Under the pieces are notes generated by a model. It worked only from the letters and a program-made list of their open reading frames with translations. It was not told the DNA's origin and did no database searches. Shown here piece by piece: positions 62,107 to 64,000 of a stretch of DNA of 64,000 nucleotides. The stretch lies in NCBI RefSeq assembly GCF_033843645.1, contig NZ_JAWXVZ010000015.1, positions 16,261 to 80,260 of the forward strand, in the 5' to 3' direction. A program made the translations under genes and the position numbers. Numbering within the stretch: position 1 is the first letter of the stretch; the number at the start of each line of letters is the position of its first letter. This DNA is from Pseudovibrio zosterae (lineage in GTDB: Bacteria; Pseudomonadota; Alphaproteobacteria; Rhizobiales; Stappiaceae).

Positions 62107-64000
62107 GCGTCTTCTCCCTTTTTGAGGGGAAACCGGCACCGTACGCCGCGATCACCTGTGGTCATTTCAAGTTCAATCTCTCCCCGGCAGCACTCGGCCT
62201 GCACGCGTGGGCATCTGGCGGCAAAGGCGCATCCTTCCGGCAGGTTGTTCACGACCGGCGGCCGGCCCTCGATGGCATCGACCCGGCGTTCCGGCTGGCC
62301 CAACACCGGCACACAATCGATCAGCTTCGCGGTATAGGGATGCTGCGGGTTGGACAGCACATCGGCGGTCGTACCCGTTTCCACGATCTTGCCCGCATAC
62401 ATCACCGCCACCCGGTCGCACAAAGCCGAGACGACACCGAAATCGTGGGTGATGAACAGCACCGCCGTGTTCTTTTCACGCCGCAGGCCGTTCATCAGGG
62501 TGAGCACCTGCGACTGCACCGTGACATCCAACGCCGTGGTCGGCTCATCGGCAATCAGCACCTTCGCGTCATTGGCAAGGGCCATAGCAATGCAGACCCG
62601 CTGGCGCATGCCACCCGACAGTTCATGTGGGTAGACGGACAGGCGCTCCTTTGCATTCGGGATGCGGACCAGCGTCAGCAGCTCGACAGCTTTATCAGCC
62701 AGCGCCTTGCCGGACAGGGGCTGGTGCGTGCTGATGGCTTCCTTGAGTTGGTCGCCCACAGTGAACAGCGGATGGAGGGTCGACAGCGGATCCTGAAAGA
62801 CATAGGCGACTGATCCGCCGCGCAAATCCCGGATGCGCCGGTCACTGGCGGCGAACAGGTCTTCGCCCTCCAGATAGGCCGCGCCGCCAGCAATCCGGCC
62901 GGGTGGCGTTGGCACCAGCCCCATGATCGACATGGCGGTGACAGACTTGCCCGAGCCGCTTTCGCCGACAATGCCAAGGCATTCCCCCTGCTTCAAATGT
63001 AGGTCCACACCGCCGACCGCCTTGTAGACCGACGAGCCGATCTGAAACTCGGTCCGCATTGCGCGCACATCGAGCACACCGTCGTCGCTTGAAGGTGCCA
63101 GCACGGAGGTTGCCTCGCGCTCAACCGCGGTGCGGGCCACTGGACGGGTCAGCGATCCCGCCCTCAGGCGCGGATCCAGAATGTCGCGCACGCCGTCGCC
63201 GAACAGGTTGATGCTCATGACCAGCGCAAAGATCATCAGCCCCGGAATGATAGACACATGCGGGGCAGTGAACAGGATTTTCCGGCCTTCGCCGAGCATC
63301 GAGCCAAGGTCCGCCTGTGGTGGCTGCGCGCCGAGGCCCAGAAACGACAGACCGGCGGTTTCCAGGATCATCCAGCCGATGGTGGTCGACATGGTGATCA
63401 CGATCACCGGCAGCACGTTGGGCAGGATTTCAAAAAACAGGATCTGGAATGGAGATTTTCCAGACAATCTCGCTGCATCGACGAATTCGCGCCGAGACAG
63501 GCCAAGTGTGATGCCGCGAATGTTGCGCGCAAAGAAGGGAATGTTGACCAGCGCAATGGCGTAGAGCGCGTTCAAAAGCCCCGGGCCGAGCACGGCGACG
63601 ATGGCCAGAGCGAGCAGGATGTAGGGAAAGGCCATGACCATGTCGATGCCGCGCATGATGATGGCGTCCGTGCGCCCGCCCGCATATCCGGCCACAAGGC
63701 CCAGCATGGACCCGAAGAAGGCGGCAATTGCCGTTGCCGACAGGCCGACAGCGAGCGACACGCGCGTTCCCCAGATCAGACGGGACAACAGATCCCGCCC
63801 CAGATGATCCGTACCCAGAAGGTGCCCCTCGCTGAAGACAGGCATCAACCGGTTGGCCGGTGCTGTGACATCCGGATCGGGCAGGGGCAGGATCGGTGCG
63901 GCAAGGGCAATCAGGCAGATCGCCAAGAGAACGGCGAGACCACATGTCGCCAGCGTATTGTTAAGCAATAGTGCCGCCGTGCCGGGACGATTGGGTTTTG
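62103..64000 (-). CDS. Fused peptide ABC importer permease (DppC) and ATPase (DppD), 5' end beyond the window
   Basis: The first 285 residues or so are a DppC/OppC permease with about six helices and the EAA loop (EFVDAARLSGKSPFQILFFE). After a short linker (TAVEREATSVLAPSSDDGVL) comes a complete DppD ATPase with Walker A GESGSGKSV, signature LSGGMRQRVCIAM, Walker B VLIADEPTTALDVTVQ and the cysteine cluster CAFAARCPRVQAECC. The frame is open to base 64000 (KPNRPGTAALLLNNTL), so the start lies outside. In most bacteria these are two genes. With DppF it would form the ATPase pair of one importer. Confidence 0.9.
   Translation of the reverse strand, partial: KPNRPGTAALLLNNTLATCGLAVLLAICLIALAAPILPLPDPDVTAPANRLMPVFSEGHLLGTDHLGRDLLSRLIWGTRVSLAVGLSATAIAAFFGSMLGLVAGYAGGRTDAIIMRGIDMVMAFPYILLALAIVAVLGPGLLNALYAIALVNIPFFARNIRGITLGLSRREFVDAARLSGKSPFQILFFEILPNVLPVIVITMSTTIGWMILETAGLSFLGLGAQPPQADLGSMLGEGRKILFTAPHVSIIPGLMIFALVMSINLFGDGVRDILDPRLRAGSLTRPVARTAVEREATSVLAPSSDDGVLDVRAMRTEFQIGSSVYKAVGGVDLHLKQGECLGIVGESGSGKSVTAMSIMGLVPTPPGRIAGGAAYLEGEDLFAASDRRIRDLRGGSVAYVFQDPLSTLHPLFTVGDQLKEAISTHQPLSGKALADKAVELLTLVRIPNAKERLSVYPHELSGGMRQRVCIAMALANDAKVLIADEPTTALDVTVQSQVLTLMNGLRREKNTAVLFITHDFGVVSALCDRVAVMYAGKIVETGTTADVLSNPQHPYTAKLIDCVPVLGQPERRVDAIEGRPPVVNNLPEGCAFAARCPRVQAECCRGEIELEMTTGDRGVRCRFPLKKGEDA

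Overview
The window looks like a piece of a large repABC replicon (plasmid or chromid) from an alphaproteobacterium. The decisive evidence is a complete repA-repB-repC operon (about 52.5-56.5 kb, minus strand) with a U-tailed antisense RNA hairpin between repB and repC. This arrangement is essentially confined to Alphaproteobacteria. A DUF2336 remnant, LacI/GntR-controlled ABC importers and IS3/Tn3/IS5 debris fit. Marine Rhizobiales- or Rhodobacterales-like hosts are plausible, but I cannot name the species.

Layout. 0-4 kb: end of a type I secretion locus (HlyD adaptor plus two unequal ABC subunits, one with an in-frame stop). 4.2-6.2 kb: IS3 and Tn3 transposase relics around a small lipoprotein. 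6.2-8.6 kb: two tandemly duplicated secreted Sel1-repeat genes differing by exactly three repeat units. 8.9-9.75 kb: homocysteine S-methyltransferase-like enzyme. 9.96-14.6 kb: two large surface proteins, an inverse autotransporter with a beta-helix passenger and a classical autotransporter with HAF repeats. 15.4-20.9 kb: arginine/ornithine antiporter, arginine deiminase, a DUF1269 glycine-zipper protein and a large MscS channel. 20.9-25.1 kb: RND efflux pump with lipoprotein adaptor. 25.2-32.0 kb: GntP-type permease with patatin, MFS exporter, baeRF-type eRF1-like protein and YfcC/DcuC carrier.

32.6-38.1 kb is a compact defence and plasmid-maintenance region. It holds a 10-bp tandem repeat array, a NucS-like nuclease gene, an 18-bp palindrome, two clusters of helically phased octamers, a perfect 13-repeat orphan CRISPR array with a type I-F-like repeat, a hipBA toxin-antitoxin pair and a decayed HEPN gene. 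38.1-45.8 kb: a sugar or compatible-solute ABC importer operon with an (alpha/alpha)6-barrel glycosidase and a LacI repressor with its own operators. 46.2-48.8 kb: secreted alpha/beta hydrolase and a DHA2 exporter. 48.9-51.0 kb: a graveyard in which a Tn3 transposase fragment sits between a truncated DUF2336 gene and a truncated Abi_2 gene. The Abi_2 gene is preceded by a terminator-like hairpin, and a frameshifted HEPN gene follows. 51.2-56.5 kb: a third Sel1 protein and repABC. 57.0-59.7 kb: AT-rich genes for paralogous four-helix membrane proteins, a toxin-like fragment and a secreted protein. 59.7-60.1 kb: relics of the autotransporter and an IS5-type transposase. 60.3-64 kb: end of a dipeptide/oligopeptide ABC operon with a permease-ATPase fusion.

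The chromosome-like cargo (importers, exporters, adhesins, arginine catabolism) is mostly intact. The material next to the replication genes is rich in broken anti-phage, toxin and transposon genes, as expected of a plasmid region that repeatedly gains and loses defence cargo.
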